Positions 15,001 to 30,200 of a stretch of DNA of 64,000 bases are shown here, in pieces; the first letter of the stretch is position 1, and every line of letters starts with the position of its first letter. Made by a program: the position numbers and the translations under genes. The stretch comes from Membranipora membranacea (taxonomy: Eukaryota > Bryozoa > Gymnolaemata > Cheilostomatida > Membraniporidae): the NCBI GenBank assembly GCA_914767715.1, contig OU612069.1, positions 2,172,001 to 2,236,000 on the forward strand, read 5' to 3'. The notes beneath the pieces were generated by a model. It saw only the letters and a list, made by a program, of their open reading frames with translations, ran no database searches and was not told where the DNA came from.

Positions 15001-18000
15001 ACTTCACAAATTAAAATCATGTGGCGTGCAAAGCTGGAACAGACAAAACAAATGTTCAGAGCTTGGAGAGTAAACACTAATCTATCAGAACCAGGAAGTC
15101 AACACATGTCACCCCTGACACTCACATGAGTCACTACACCCCTGGTATGGCTAACATAAATATTCTATGTTTAGTTACTTAGAACAGAAGGTCAGCGGCA
15201 ATGTTTTGGAGGACATTAACATTGTGTAAAATGATTTTTGATGGTCAGATACGAGAGTGCTATAGGAAATCAATCATCATTCACTCAAGGCTGTAATAAT
15301 TACATGCCAGAGTATTTATCATTTATCTGTAGTGATTTTTAGCAAGTCAGCCTTATGTAAGAGTGCCTATTATATGCAGATTAGGTCTTTAGAATCGGAA
15401 TCCATTGGAATGTTTTGTTTTGTGAGAGAAAGAAGTACCCATGCTTCAGACTTTAGAGGTTATGTTATAAACTGTAGCTGGGATGCTGTTTGGGCAAGAC
15501 AGGTTTTGATGTCGAACCAACTGGCATTCCTATTGGTAAGAATCGGGCCTACACAATGAGTACACCACCTCCCTGGCAAAGACATTAAAATAGCCGTCCT
15601 GGTTCTTTTGCTAACAGACACCCTTTAGGTATGGTGTTTAGAGAAGAACTCGGACATTTCCCTATCAGCATAGGCACATTTACCAATCATACAGTAGTTA
15701 TCAAGCTGACTGATGACCGAGATAACTAACTAACTAAATACTTGTGTACATTAACTTCCTAGCCCTAAGAAGCGTAATCTGCACAGAAGCAAATAGTACG
15801 CCAAGAGCGAATCTGACTATCCGATTAGTCTACAAGCATTAAGGAATCAGGCTTTTGATGTATTACATGATGTAAGCTCTAACATAACTTATTACATGAT
15901 GTAAGCTCTAAAATAACTTAACAGAGGTATGTTTGGTAATGGCAGCTAGGTATGCCTGTACACAATACCACATTTCACCTCGTTATAGATAGTTATAACA
16001 TCATGCATACACAAGCTAATAAAGGCTGGATCCTACCCCTATTTTATTCTGTCTTGGAGCAATGTAACCAAAAATCTCATTGTGTGATAGAGTATGAATG
16101 GCCAAGTACATGAGGACTCTATGAACATCTCACAATAACCTCTCTCTGATGGTGTGATTTTAAGTGTACTACATTGTGCGGTGCATCGTCATCGTCGTAG
16201 GGGTTGGAACAAGTCATGTGTTTTCAGGTTATGCCCAATCAGCTATTAATTCTGAGCCTATTAATTCAAATGTAAATGGATGGTCCTCAGCTCTCCCATA
16301 CGAAACAATCAAATCCTCAAAATATGTTTCGGAACCCTGCTAAGGAAGCCTTGCCATGTTAATTCCAACCAAGGCGAAGCGACAGTAAAACGGCGTCTCT
16401 TTAAAAAAGGTTAGAGTCTGAGTTAAGACTGCACATAGTAAAAAGAGTTGAGGCATACCAGGCCAATGTTACCATATTTAGATGATGCGATTTGTATGTA
16501 GTTTTAAGACGATGATATTTGTATGTAGTATTTAGATTTGTTGTTAATGAGATTTTTGAGTAAGTGGATTAATTGATGGACTTGAGAAACAACTGCTGAG
16601 ATGTTTGTAAAGTAATACTCTGATTCTTACAGCATTTCATGTACTAATATAGGATAGCAGCCTACACAGCTGAATTTGTAAGTGCACTCTGAACCTAAAC
16701 ATCATCCTCACTGAACCTAAACCGCGGATATTAAGCACTGTGATTATACAACCTACAAGCATATTGCTTGAGCAAAACAAACCGAGTGCATATCACTGCA
16801 GAAAACCACACTATAGATTAGGCTGCAGAATTTCCACAATGAAACGCTGAGATTCTCAAACTAAGTGTTTATGATCTCCAAACTCTAGCCAATGACAATT
16901 TTAACACAATGAGATTGCTGATCACCCTTTTTAGCACAAAGACACAAAATTGTTGCAAAAACCAAAGACAAGTTCAAAATTGGCTAAGCTGCCAAACATT
17001 GTTATGGGCAAAACCAGATGTTGACTCATGCCAGACAAAACAACACATGGAATATCTCGACTCAACTATTTATTATCCAAACAGGTCATTAGAGATAACT
17101 GAACCAACAAGGAATACGACAATGTGCTTATCCAGCCATCTCATGCAGCACACTGGGTATCCCCTCTGAAAGAGTGGGAGACAAGGGATCCAACAGAATC
17201 TTAGCAATGTAATATATACAAAAATGTGATCCACTACTATGCCTAGAGCCGCTGAGTCTCGGCATAATCAAACTTCTTTGAAAGCGAGATTCATTACATC
17301 ATGTGACAACTTGATGAATTGTCCACTCATTTCTTTATAAGGCTCTATTTTACACTCTAGTGAGTGATAGATAGAGAGTGAGTGATAGATAGAGAGTGAT
17401 AGATAGAGAGTGAGTGATAGATAGAGAGTGAGTGTATTCAGTGAACTTATCATATCTTAGTCATAGCATGAGGAGGCCGAGATGTATAATTACATTGTAA
17501 GGGTGTATTGTGTTACACAGTCTATGTATTCAACCAGTTGTGCAAGTCACATATCTTTAGAATTTGCTTGTTTTACAGCTTCACATTTCATTTTGTGAAT
17601 CGAGTTAACCCAATTACACCTAATCCAAGCTCAGACAATACAGCTTATCCAAACAACACACTTTTCCCTGTCATACTTTTGATTTTACCACACATTAAAT
17701 CTACTAGATTGAAGAGTATGATTTGTGGGCCTGAAAAGGAACCCTCAACGAGAAGGCCTTTCTACATCCTACCCAAATATGTCCCTCAGAGTCAATCTGA
17801 CATGAACAGAAAAAGATAAGAGAACCGGAAAATATTCCTCAATAACAAGAGTTCTGCAATCGAGAGAAAGTGACTCAAGCACTGACAAGGACAAAGGAAC
17901 AAGCCAAGAGTGACAAACTGTGAGGTAGCGTGTAACACTGAGACATGCGAATGTTGAGTGATTGTGACGAGTCAAAGATCTCAAAATCACTCTCACCGAA

Positions 18001-19684
18001 ACTCTGACCCTCGCCCAAAGTTGACTGCACCTTGTTGACCTAATCCGTTTCCTTTAGTGTACATATTTAGACCAGCTGCCTCTTGCCGAGACAAACTTAC
18101 GGAAGGTCACATTGACCAAATTTTACAGCAAAAGAACTTCAGCATAGCAGCCGACAAAATGCAAAAACAGGAAATGTGGCCAAGAGAAGATTAGATGACC
18201 TAGTATAGATGGCCGGATTAGGAGAGCTAGATGATTGATGATAATCCTCAGAGTAATTAGACAGTATAGGTAGTCTCGGTACGGGAGGCCTGTGTGCCTG
18301 GGCTTTTCAATTGGATCGCCTATTTAATTACCAAGACTAGGTAGTCTTTCAAGTCATAACCACAATGATCTATATCATTTCTGGGAGATCATTCAATTAG
18401 AATGAGAAGGTTTTTTGACGGAGCCAAATTCTCGCAACCACTTTGCTTCAAAATCTCCCTCTTTTGGTATTATAATTCCGCGAATTCGTTCCCTAACCTG
18501 TCGCTCAAAAGATGTATTGTGCCATCAATAATTAAACAATTTGGGAAACGAGACAGCTTCAAGTCTCATACTTCTCAGCGAGGAACAATCAGTAAATGAG
18601 TGATTTTGGCAGTTTTTAATTTAAAGCTCCGCTGGACAACGATCCAGTGCTTTAATCTTTCAATTTATATCCTTATTCCTTATAATCCAATTTGTAGTAG
18701 AATTCCCAGTTTGGATATATCATAGAGTCATTGTGGAAAGGGAGTTCTCACTAGGCGTTCTTGGTCTCCAAATAGACGATCCAAAGCGACAGGTTCTACT
18801 TTTCTGGCACTGTTTTACATGGTCACATGACGGAGCTGAGAGATATATGATGCTGCGAGGCGGCTCTTATCAGAAGTCGGCGTAAATAGTAAATAATAAA
18901 TAGCCTCCCTCGAACAGGTGTTATCTCATATAATCCACATAATATCATTGAAGGAAATCCACCCGTGTCATGTTCTTGGGTTCTTGGTAACGCATTGACC
19001 GAATTGGGAGACCAAATAAGTGAGGAGTGAGACTGAGAGCACGGGCAATAGCAAAGATTCGGCTTCAACCGTCTTACTAATTCTAGTAGAAGCAGCAGCG
19101 TGACCTTTCATTACAACTGAGTGAGACATATTTTGCAAAATCACTGCTATTACTCTACTCCGATTCCTCACTTTCCTGCCTCTGGTCAATCAATTATGCC
19201 ACACTGTTCTCAAGGTGTTGGCTAACTCCTCCTGTCATGTAGTGAACCATTTGAGACCAAATTTCCCTCTTTGGAAGAAAAAAAGAGTGATTTGGGCACT
19301 GAACTGCTGGAGAGCAGGAATTTAGCAGCATTGCTCACACTAAGTCTAACTGACAGATACTACCTAAACCTTCTGCTTGGCTATCATCATTTCCCTCCTC
19401 AATTTCCAGACTAGCTACTAAGATATTAGTTTGAGATGACATTAATTATCGAATCAGCAAACAAATGTAGTGGCCTCAGATAGTGTAGGCTAGTGTCAGT
19501 CAGTGTAGAACTCAATATGAATACACTTACTTTTGGCTGCATTGATGAGGTCCTTGCCTTCCTGAATCAGTTTTTTTATCACTTTGCTAGTGTTGTCAAG
19601 TTCTTTTTCATGAGCATTAAGCCTTTCCCGGAAGTGTGGACTGTCTAAAAGACAGTCACTAAACTCTAGAGCTTGAAGTACCAT
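3073..19684 (-). CDS. GRAF/oligophrenin-type RhoGAP, BAR-domain part (3' end outside window)
   Basis: Exons in coding order: 19684-19531, 10683-10588, 9035-8974, 7961-7890, 7566-7462, 6611-6501, 4734-4692, 4051-3990 and 3135-3073. All have GT-AG borders and together give 256 codons in one frame. The start is chosen at MVLQALEFSDC, which matches the N-terminus of the ARHGAP26/10/42/OPHN1 family; the in-frame codon three before it is GTG. Readable motifs are LEFSDCLLDSPHFRERL, QTLIDFKFETIG, KLQEVHERKKFEFVE and ENFESTRDEA, in family order across the helical BAR domain. Family members bind curved membrane with this domain and inactivate Rho GTPases with a later RhoGAP domain. The PH, GAP and SH3 parts are not seen and should lie left of position 1. 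Intron 1 is 8.8 kb. Which vertebrate paralogue is closest cannot be told from this part; invertebrates usually have one Graf plus one oligophrenin or a single gene. Confidence 0.9.
6676..6749. mobile_element. Short pogo/Tigger-like MITE
   Basis: Starts CAGTAAACTCC and ends GCACACTG, flanked on both sides by TA, the usual duplication of Tc1/mariner-pogo elements. The interior GAATTAAGTGAA also occurs in the element at 59214-59387. The length is 74 bp, and it lies in an intron of the GRAF-like gene. Confidence 0.55.
10471..10555. mobile_element. AT-rich inverted-repeat element
   Basis: The left arm GAGTCTACACCATAAACATA pairs imperfectly with the right arm TATGGTTATGGTGTACTC, and the centre is nearly pure A/T. 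It ends 32 bp downstream (on the coding strand) of GRAF-like exon 2. It is a MITE or hairpin of unknown family. Confidence 0.5.
12310..12690. repeat. Diverged tandem duplication of about 190 bp
   Basis: Copy 1 (about 12310-12501) and copy 2 (about 12511-12690) share in order GAGCTTGAGATGTAGGGCAG, AAGCCAAATAGAGGAC, GACCTGAAAAAGGTGTCTTA and AGGAGAAAGTAGCAAGT. Small insertions and deletions separate them. Confidence 0.85.
12840..13060. repeat. Degenerate short tandem repeat field
   Basis: Variants of GAATGTATTCCT spaced about 25-45 bp apart (for example near 12890, 12948, 13003 and 13029), alternating with TGTGCTA- or TGTTACATG-like spacers. The periodicity is visible but not exact. Confidence 0.5.
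13999..14122. mobile_element. Palindromic MITE-like element, copy 2
   Basis: Begins CTAGACCAAGTTTGG and ends near AATTAAACTTGTAC. The core CCACTGGTCACGCC / GGCGTGACCAGTGG is a strong inverted repeat. It is the same family as 1393-1502 and is followed 9 bp later by another copy; both copies are preceded by CATCCCACCTAGA. Confidence 0.7.
14131..14234. mobile_element. Palindromic MITE-like element, copy 3 (degenerate)
   Basis: Runs from TAGATCAAGTTTAATC to GAACTTGGTCTAG. It retains GGCGTGACCAGAGG and AACAACTCCAAATGGAGGC, but the left half of the core is largely lost. Confidence 0.6.
15861..15918. repeat. 29-bp tandem duplication
   Basis: TATTACATGATGTAAGCTCT followed by AACATAACT, then the same unit with one change. 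The unit contains the palindrome TTACATGATGTAA. Confidence 0.95.
17357..17434. repeat. Simple repeat, AGTGATAGATAGAG type
   Basis: Imperfect units of GAGTGATAGATAGA and a GAGTGA variant run for about 80 bp in intron 1 of the GRAF-like gene. Confidence 0.9.
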
Positions 19685-22387
19685 CTTGATCACAGCTCAG
19701 AGGATCATCATTGAAGAAAGTAGAGGAAATCTGTCACAAAATAGTTTATCAAAATGTTCAACTAACTTTTCAGTGTGGTACACAATTGAGTTTGAACTCC
19801 CAAGTGAAAGGTCAGCTGTGACGTCAGGGGTATGATAGGAAGCAACAGGTGCTGGCTGAAATCTCAGACTATCATAAATAATATAGAGAGGACAACTTTG
19901 AAATTATTAAGGTTTTTTGCTGCAGCTGCTGATGTCTGAATATTTTGAAGTTGTGAGATTTAAAGTTTTTTCATTGCCATTCCTTAAAAATCCATCCTAA
20001 TTACTAGGTTGATCAGATATAAAATCTCATATAATAATCAAAAAGAGATATTCAAACAAAATATCATGGAGTCACCATGACAAACAAAGGTAGCATTCAG
20101 ATGGTCCCTGGAACATGCAAAGAAAAGTGAGTTTAGGGTGATCTGAATCAACATAGAACCAGGAAAGGAAGGAGCTCAAATATGGCTCCTACTTGATGAG
20201 AAGGGTAAAGACTATTTTACTAATCGATCTTAAGCAATTGAAATTGCCTGCTCCGATGTGTTATACAGCAGAATACCAGAACTTGCACCCTCAAAGGAAA
20301 GCGGTTGCACCCTTCTCCAGTCTAGCGACAATCAAAGTAGTTTAATAGTCTGGTTAGTAATTTTTCCTCTGAATTTAGTTTTAAATAAAATTTAATTGGG
20401 CATAGAAATTTAAACCACTCCCTGCTTTATGTGAGGTTTAAACAAATCTTATCAATCATATAATGTTTGTCGCATCACGGCGCTGTTATTAGACGCTAGC
20501 TGAATGATAGGATTGGACATCAAAATCAAGGCAATAGACGTATTCCTGAAAAACATGTGCTAGGATGTCATTCAACCATTCAATTGGCACATGAAACATT
20601 CATCACTCCTGTTAGCAGGGTCAACGTACACAAACACAGCTTATCCTCCCAAAACGATCAAAGACTGGAATGTTCAACAGTTTTGAGAAGCCCACTCACC
20701 AACTTGCCAGTATATTTGCAGAATCATTTTTATTAAATATTTAAATAAAATTAAAGCAGCTATTCAAAAAGATGATGCCAAAAGTGGTCATTCTCAGTAC
20801 TCGTCGTAAGATAAAGTCATCACTCATGGGTGAAGTTGATCATAAGTGAAGTTATCCTCCTTTACCGTCTGAGCAGATAACTACATATTAGCGCGTTACG
20901 AGAAAGCACGATCTGTTTATTACCCATCACACTGAACCTTGCCTCAGGTGTCTAGCTTAGCCATTGATTTTCACCAATACTTATAAAATGTGGGTCGGAC
21001 TATATCCAGGGTGTCCTAAAAAAGCAATGAAGATCAGCTAAAAATGAAGAATTATTGTTTTGTATCATGGTTCTTGAGACAAAAATGGAAGCTTACAATT
21101 TCTCATGCGTTCAAAGATTCTAAAGAAGCAACAAGAAGGGCCAACTTGAATTGATATATCATACTATTCAATGATCGCATCGATTTGCAGGTAGCGAACA
21201 ACATATTTACATTACATGCCTACGAGGAAGTGAATTGGTGAGCTGCAAAGTATTGTCAACTTCAGTCCAAGTAGATTTTCAGTATAATGAATGTGCCTGT
21301 TTCTGCTGAAATAGTACGACAATACAGATAATTAAATAACTTCTCTCCGAGGAGCCATTTTCTGCTTTTGTTAATCCTTCAATCTTTTGTTGACATGGTC
21401 TGATTTGTTTGATATGGACATTGATCGGTCGAAATAAAGTAAAATGCAGAAAAAAAAAATAACATCATTATTTATTGTTGTACACATCTGACAAGTAAGT
21501 TGTGGTCGGTTTTCACATCAAGCACAAGTTGAGTATTGGACATCGTTTTATAGAGAAACTATTATTTTCATTGTTTCTATAATTTTAATGTGGTGGATTG
21601 AAGTGGTTTTTTTTGGTCTTTTCCCAATATCAAAGTCACGCATACGTCGTTATTCCAGCGATGGGAACAGTTTTACCAAGTTTTGAAATAATGTCGGCAC
21701 CAATAAGAACGATTAATTTTATCAACATGATACTGGCCGATGTCTTATGCAATATTGACATGATTTGGAATCTTGTAGCCACATTACCAACGAAGTCTGT
21801 TGAAACTACACTACTATGGTGACACTTTCATATTACAAATGCAGATCTTTTGCATTTCCTCCATGAATGAGCTTTTAAAAGGAGTGGATATACATATCAG
21901 AAGTGTCATATGATTTTAATTAGGCTTAGATTACAAAATGACAGTGGTAGTCACAGAGAAACATAGCAACTAGATGTTGATGCTCTGATCTTTACTGTAC
22001 TTAATGTCAGCGTTTATAACTAGGAAACTTAAAAAAACAATTCATGTGACAACAGTCTGTTTTGGAAAGTGATGCTTATATATTTTTTTGTCAAATGTTA
22101 TAATGAGATGAAAGAAAACATTTTGACAGAGCATGTAACTTTACACCACTTTAATAACATACTAATATAAAACTGATTCTGCACACTTGGCAGTTTCAGT
22201 TTGACATGCAGCAAAGATGTCAAGTTATGTTCTTTGCAAATATTCAGAGTTGATTCCCTTAGAGGGAAAGAACTGCTTATATTCACAAAGGCTATATTCA
22301 AATTCTCTGTAACTAGTCTGAAAGTTAACAGTAATATAGATGTAACAGTAATTCAGTACACAAGTAATCTAGTATCAGCAGATAAAA
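19685..22387. other. Intergenic: GRAF-like 5' region and RBX1 3' flank
   Basis: Both neighbours are on the minus strand. A perfect CRE (TGACGTCA, 19819-19826) lies about 135 bp upstream of the GRAF-like start codon and may belong to its promoter or 5' UTR. No TATA box, RNA gene or further coding exon is evident. Confidence 0.5.
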
Positions 22388-23899
<1,512 letters not shown>

Positions 23900-24204
23900 T
23901 GTTAACTTCTTTGCATAGCCCAAGTAAATAACTTTTTAATAGGTTGGGGATGATGCAATCAACACCCTTAATTTATTTTTAGAAATCTTTCATGGAGTTT
24001 GAGGCAAATATCAGTATTCAACTGCAGAAAAACACTTTCTGCATATTTCCACTATTAGGAGAAACCTGAGCTACAGCTGTTTTTGAGGATGGGGTGTCTT
24101 TGTAGGCCCCACATATTATCTCAACTGTTGCTAAGGAATATTGTCATTCATTGCTTGGGTTTTGGAATAGAAGAAGCTGAGCTTCCTCAACAAGAGAAGC
24201 AGTG
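23900..24204. promoter_or_regulatory. Divergent promoter between RBX1 and the DHHC gene
   Basis: This 305-bp gap separates two start codons pointing apart, so it must hold both 5' UTRs and a shared or paired core promoter. No TATA box stands out. GTTGCTAAGGAA near 24127 resembles half of an RFX/X-box site; this is inference only. Confidence 0.6.
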
Positions 24205-27200
24205 ATGGCTTTCGCACCACCAAAGGCCATGACTGAGAAAGATTTTTATGAGGGACTTTCAAAGATAGATAGTTATATTAAGCCCATAGCTGCTTCACCT
24301 GCTCCCACTAAGCAACCCAAAAAGGAACCAACTATATTTGATGCTGTAAAAGCAGGGTGAGTTTCTAACTTTACTAATCTAAATCTAATAAAGACATTAG
24401 AAGAATGATGATGAGCAATTATCTATCTATAATAGTAGTCTTCATGGTATGTCCAAAAGTAGTAACATTGATATATATTTAATTAAGTCAATTTGGCCAA
24501 CCTTAGGTCATTTCATGTATTTCTTCAAACACAGCCACCAATACAACAACAAGGCTACCTGCAGAGACAGGGTCATTAGTACAGGCAGCAAGGAGGCAGT
24601 AAGTCGAGAACTAGGTATGTTTGCAGTCTGTATATTATTTTCTTTTATCTTTGATTGCATAAACTCTCTCAGTAATATCACTCTATTATATTTTGCAGAC
24701 TGATGGTGCCCACACAGAATTTTGTGAAGACTCTTGGCCCGACAATTCTACACGAAAAGGATGAGAGAGGCCACACTGCTGCACATTGGGCATGTCTGGG
24801 TGGACATGCTCAAATGCTCAGGTAAATTTAACAGATCTACATGGGATCTAAATCAAGACAATTTTAAAAGTGAACTAATCACTTTTTTATCCAGCTCAGA
24901 ATTCCTTGTAATGTATTGAGTTTGAGATTGAGAAGGGGATACAAGCTATCTCCACAATAATTTGGTTGCAGACAGGTCTATAGTGTGACTTAAGTTTACT
25001 TTTTGATGATACCCTTACATATCATTAACCTACACCAGATACTTTATAGTAACGTTTGTACAAGCTAATTTAAAAAGGCCTGACCTCTTTCAGTCTGACC
25101 TCTGACCAGCTTTCAGTCTTGAATGCCCTTCCAGTAATGTCTATAGCTAAGTACCCTTAAAGTAGTTAGTTGGATACTCAACATACTGAATACTGGATAT
25201 CTTTTACCCAGGTACCTGATAGAGCAGGGAGCTCCTATTAATGAACCAGCAGATATGGAGCCCAACCCACTTCCTATACACTGGGCATGTACTAACGGAC
25301 ATATAGGTAAGTCAGATTTATAGGTCTGATTTGTGTCAGAAAATGAGCAAGTCCGGATGTCAATTTGCAACATTTTGAAGTTGGACCTGCAGGTGATGCA
25401 ACAGCATAGGTTCTTGTGAGGGAAGTTAAATTAATGTTCAAATGGTGAATTAGGTACTCTGGTTGCAATAAATGCTAAACAATCACAGAACTGTGATTTA
25501 AGGCCTATGGGGAGTGTCAAAGTTATCCCCTCTCCTCCCTAGTTTATCTCAAATGATGGTAATACTATGATCGTTGTTCAGTAGTCCTCATGTTGACCAG
25601 ACCTGTACACAACCAAGATTTTTAATTTGGCGTAGGTCTTATTTACCTTAAATTTACCACAGTCGATATAGTCTCCAGCCTCTACGACTGTGACTTGAGA
25701 AGCTTATTCCTAGTAAGTCGTTAAACAGTTCCAGTAGTCAAATTATCCTAAAAATTCTCAGTTGGTGTATTATAGAGCGTATATTCAGTATGCGTACAAC
25801 GAGAAACGAGGTCATGAGAAGTTTGTGTAAATAATGAAGATGATGTTATTCTATTGTTTGTCTTATCACCTACAATGTTTGGTCAAGGGATAACTATTTG
25901 TACTAGGCCCAGAGAAAACTTTGGGAATCAAAAGTTGAATCAGAGGAATAGTCAAGTGATAAACGTAATGGCAACTTTCACTAAATTGTATATACAGCAA
26001 GCAATGGATGGTTACAAGACTGTTAGGTTTAATATGGTTTCTGATGCGTGCTTCGCAAAATCTACAACACAAACAAAAACCCCATCACTTTTTATGAGAG
26101 CTCTGTTGCCCCTACAGGAATTTCAGTTTAAATTTAATCATGCATAAGAGGACATTTAAACAAATTGATTGATCAAATCACTTATGAAATTTTAATGGTA
26201 TCCCCATGACTTCGAAACATTAAGTCCCAAAACAAATCATAACAGAATTTATCACATGGCACAAACTGTATAAAATTTGAGATTATATATTTTATTTCAT
26301 GAATTTTGTTTTAATTGAATTATATTACATTGTATTGTAATATATGGTTGTAGCTTTGGTAGATGTCTTGTTACAGCAGGGAGTTAGTATAGATTCAGTA
26401 GATAATAAAGGATGCACTCCACTTATAGTAGCGGCTCAATATGGTGAGATTTTCTAATGTATTTTCTGTACAGGTACATGTCTTATCTTATCTTCTAACG
26501 ATTAAAGGCTTCGAGGCGCAGTTAAGCTTAATTGCATAACGGCTGCTTAATTTGGATTCAGCATCGCTTATATCTGTTACATGCCAACTTTCATCTTTCT
26601 TTATTAGTCCTTAGTTGAGTAATGAGGCAATACGTACTCCCACACTCATTATTATAGTGAGATAAGTCCATAACTCTGTTCATGTAGATAGAGAAATTAT
26701 GCTATTTTTTTATAATTTAAAAAAATTAAGCATCTCCTCCGGGGTGTTCTAAGATATGCGCTGATATTCCATCTTTTGAGTCTCAAAAATTACCCAATGT
26801 TAAAGATTTTGTCACTACCATTTTGTTGCAATGCACTATCTGTTGATGCTTACATCATTCCTGGACCAGGTTGAGTCCTGGAGATAAAAACTTGGTACCA
26901 TATGTTAATGGCCTGTGATCAAACTAACCGTCACATTCAGTATTAAAGTGAAATCAAACTCCAGGCAGCTGGCATTTTAGGGCATGACCTCAATCTGCCA
27001 CATAGAGGATTATCTATTTTTTCATTGTTGAAAACAACCAAAACTCACAGAATTAAACCTTTGGCAACACTGCAATTTCATCAAACTGAAAAGTATTTAT
27101 TCAATTTGTTCCAGTTCTTATTGCATAATACCAGGCAGGATTGGGGGAAATGATTATAATTTGTCAAAAATTTTTATTGCTATGATCTGATATTGAGTTT

Positions 27201-30200
27201 GTGTGAACTTATGTTTTCTGTCGTTAGGTAAGACAATGCTTGCCGGTTACCTGATGGGTAAGGGTGCTAAACTTCAGCTCACTGACAAAGATGGTGATAA
27301 CGCACTGCACTGGGCAGGATTTAAAGGTTTGACATAATAGAATCTAATTCATTTCGGCAAAAATATGTCCGTCACGCCTTGACACTACTGTTTATGATTG
27401 CATCCACCTTGACTATATCTGGATCAAAGTTACCTATTGTGAAATACCCTCATATCCTACTTGTTAAAGTGCTCATAGTCTGCTGAAGTTGCTGGTAGTG
27501 GCATTCCAATATATATTAATACTAGAACTTATACAATGAGGGAACCCACTGAAAAGACGCATGACAGTAGGGTTTCAGATGGAGCTATAGTGGTAGTTGG
27601 TACTAGACCCTCTTGAGATGGGGTTGATAATAGAATGCACTACCTGCTACCTGTGCACAGTCTTAGCACTAGAACTAACAGGTTATTTCCTTTGGCCATA
27701 ACAATAATTCTGCAATGATGCAGATTGTATAATTCAAAAATAACAACACTCATGTCAGTCTCCTTGAATCTGAAGACTTGGAAGCTCCACTAAAACATAC
27801 AGTTATGGTATTCCTTCAAACTATGGGGATTATATAATGAGCTCGCATTAAGTCTGAGGATTAACGAGTGAGGATTTGATTTTTTGACAATCCTCCCCAC
27901 CCCTACACTAAACCTCAGAATCATTTATGTATATATCAATCACTATTGTTGGTATATTTGTAGGATTTGAGGAGCTGATACGGTTGTTGATATACTCAGG
28001 TTTTAATGTTAGACAGAAGGATAATTACGGACAGACAGTATTACACCTAGCATGTATCAATGGTAATCTCATAGTCGTCAGGGAACTCTGTGAACATGTA
28101 TGTAAACTTTCATTATAATAATTTTTCTTCGAACTTTTTGAAATTTTTTAGTTTTGCGAGGTGCGACAGAAATTGTCATCTGTCATATGTTCATTAGTTG
28201 TTATCATAAACATATAAATCGAGTATTTATGAGTTATTTGGTTGTTATCCTCCAGCCTAATCAAAATTCCATCCTGAAGTTGCGCACTCATTGATTCAAA
28301 GAGGACAACTCCTAAATATCTTGGTGACATCTGTCCCAAACTCCCTGATAAAACAGTCTGGTGAACTTATTTGATCAATATCCATACATCCTCTCCTAGA
28401 CCGATTGGACATGTGAAATTCACTTTGCAGTCAGTTCCAAGGCCTGAAACAACCATCATAGGCATCATTAGAGAGTTAACATATCCTATGGTGTGTTTTG
28501 TTCCGTCTCATTCTTCTAGTCGACATAAACCACCTTACGACTTTAGCCTATCTGTATATTGTTATAGGATGGGGTACAGTTAGATATATCAGATAAGAAC
28601 GGTAAGACTCCGTACATGTTAGCAGCGGGGCGTAAACATGAGGATGTGATGTCATATCTCAAAAAGAGGATAGATAAAAGTCACAGTCTACTCGGCAAAG
28701 TAGACTTCAAGTAAGTCTGGGGATGTTATCTATAGTAAGAAAATAACCATGAAAGAGTTCATCTTTTTAAATGCCCGGTAGAATTGTTTGAAAAACAGCG
28801 ATGAAACTAGTCTTCAAAATTGTGAGATTGACAATATGATATTAAAATTTAGATAAAATACAAAATCTTACTACCTACCTGCCCGCAAAATGAAAATATG
28901 CCTCACACAATATCTTGCTCGTATATTTCATATACTAACCATGGTCATCTCAGTTTGTTACAGTTGTTTCCAAATATGCTAAGGAAGCTCACTTTCCTAT
29001 ACTCATCAAATAACTTTTCCTGTTGTTTCCCTCTGAAATCCAACCCCTCATAGGATGCCGAACCATATACTTGTATGTAAATGGCCTACATTTAGCTGCA
29101 TGCTTGTATTCTTGACACTATGCAATTTATTTCTGTTGGTCTTATGAAATTACACAGTCACACTCTTTGTCCAGTAATCACATCTCCATTTCTCTTCTTT
29201 ATAGAACTCTGGTGTTTGGGCCGCCTGGTAAATCAAAATGGCCGATATTATTCTTCATCACTGCGATTATATTCTATGGTTACCCGATGTATCTATATAA
29301 GGTGAGACTCTATCAATGCTTGTGCTATTCCTTATCATCATGTAAGTGTTTTGTGTAAGGCGCTCTTACTCGGCCGTTGTGTTAATTTGTTTCCCAGCAT
29401 CGAGGCATCAAATGTAATAACCAGGAGAGAATTCATATACAGTTGCAAAAGCAAACTATACACTGCATACACAAAACTCATAATCTCATACAATATTTTT
29501 GTCATTAGGCTCCCAATGTACATCTGTGACGCCAAAAGCTTTTGTCCTAGATAACACGGTAGCCTGTACAACATCTTTCATCCTGTGTTATTCAATAATA
29601 TCTTTCTAATGATATATTTAATATCATTTTTATATATAATGTATATATTATATAAATTATGTATTATATTAGATTATATTTATTTATACTTACACAGTGC
29701 CTGTATTACACATGGGATGATCTATACATATTACACGTGATGTTCTGGATAACTAATCTGTTTATGTGGATCTCATTGTATCACGCTAACTCAGCGGACC
29801 CGGGTTATCTCCCCCGTAATGTCTCAGAATATGACATGGCTATCAAACAGGTAAGTCTCACATGGCCGATCAACTCAACCAATTAGGTCAGTGAGTTTTA
29901 ATGTTTATTCATATGGCATTGGTCAATAATATAACATATCAACAGTAATAGACTGCTGTATTAACTTGGTGAGGCAAATAGCGAAGACATCCTGGAAATC
30001 GTAGAGTCCACTCACAAATACAGTAAAGCTTTGGGCATATTTCCCTACGAGAACACATGAATTGAGAGTTGTGCGCACATTGACAGCATGTGTATATATG
30101 TGTATATAGATAACAGCTACTAAGCTTCCAATCATTTGTTAGAGGAGCTCCTGTATCCTTCTCTGCTTTTTCATAGAGTATTCACTATTTATCAGTAACA

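Larger units (their letters stand above)
10684..19530 (-). other. Intron 1 of GRAF-like gene
   Basis: This 8.8-kb intron has no supportable exon. It contains a 0.19-kb tandem duplication (12310-12690), a degenerate repeat field (12840-13060), two adjacent palindromic elements (13999-14234), a 29-bp duplication (15861-15918), a GATAGATA-type simple repeat (17357-17434) and a full CRE-type TGACGTCA at 14641-14648. Open frames of 60-103 codons occur, but none shows family motifs. Confidence 0.7.

Noticed and set aside
17508-17819. 103-codon plus-strand open frame in GRAF-like intron 1
   Set aside because: There are no motifs, no supporting splice signals and ordinary AT-rich composition; likely chance.
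24571-24598. Possible extra exon of the DHHC gene before a GTAAGT at 24599
   Set aside because: Its phase does not join exon 1 (ends in phase 2) to the ankyrin exon; splicing 24356 directly to 24699 gives [17 protein letters not shown], which fits the family.
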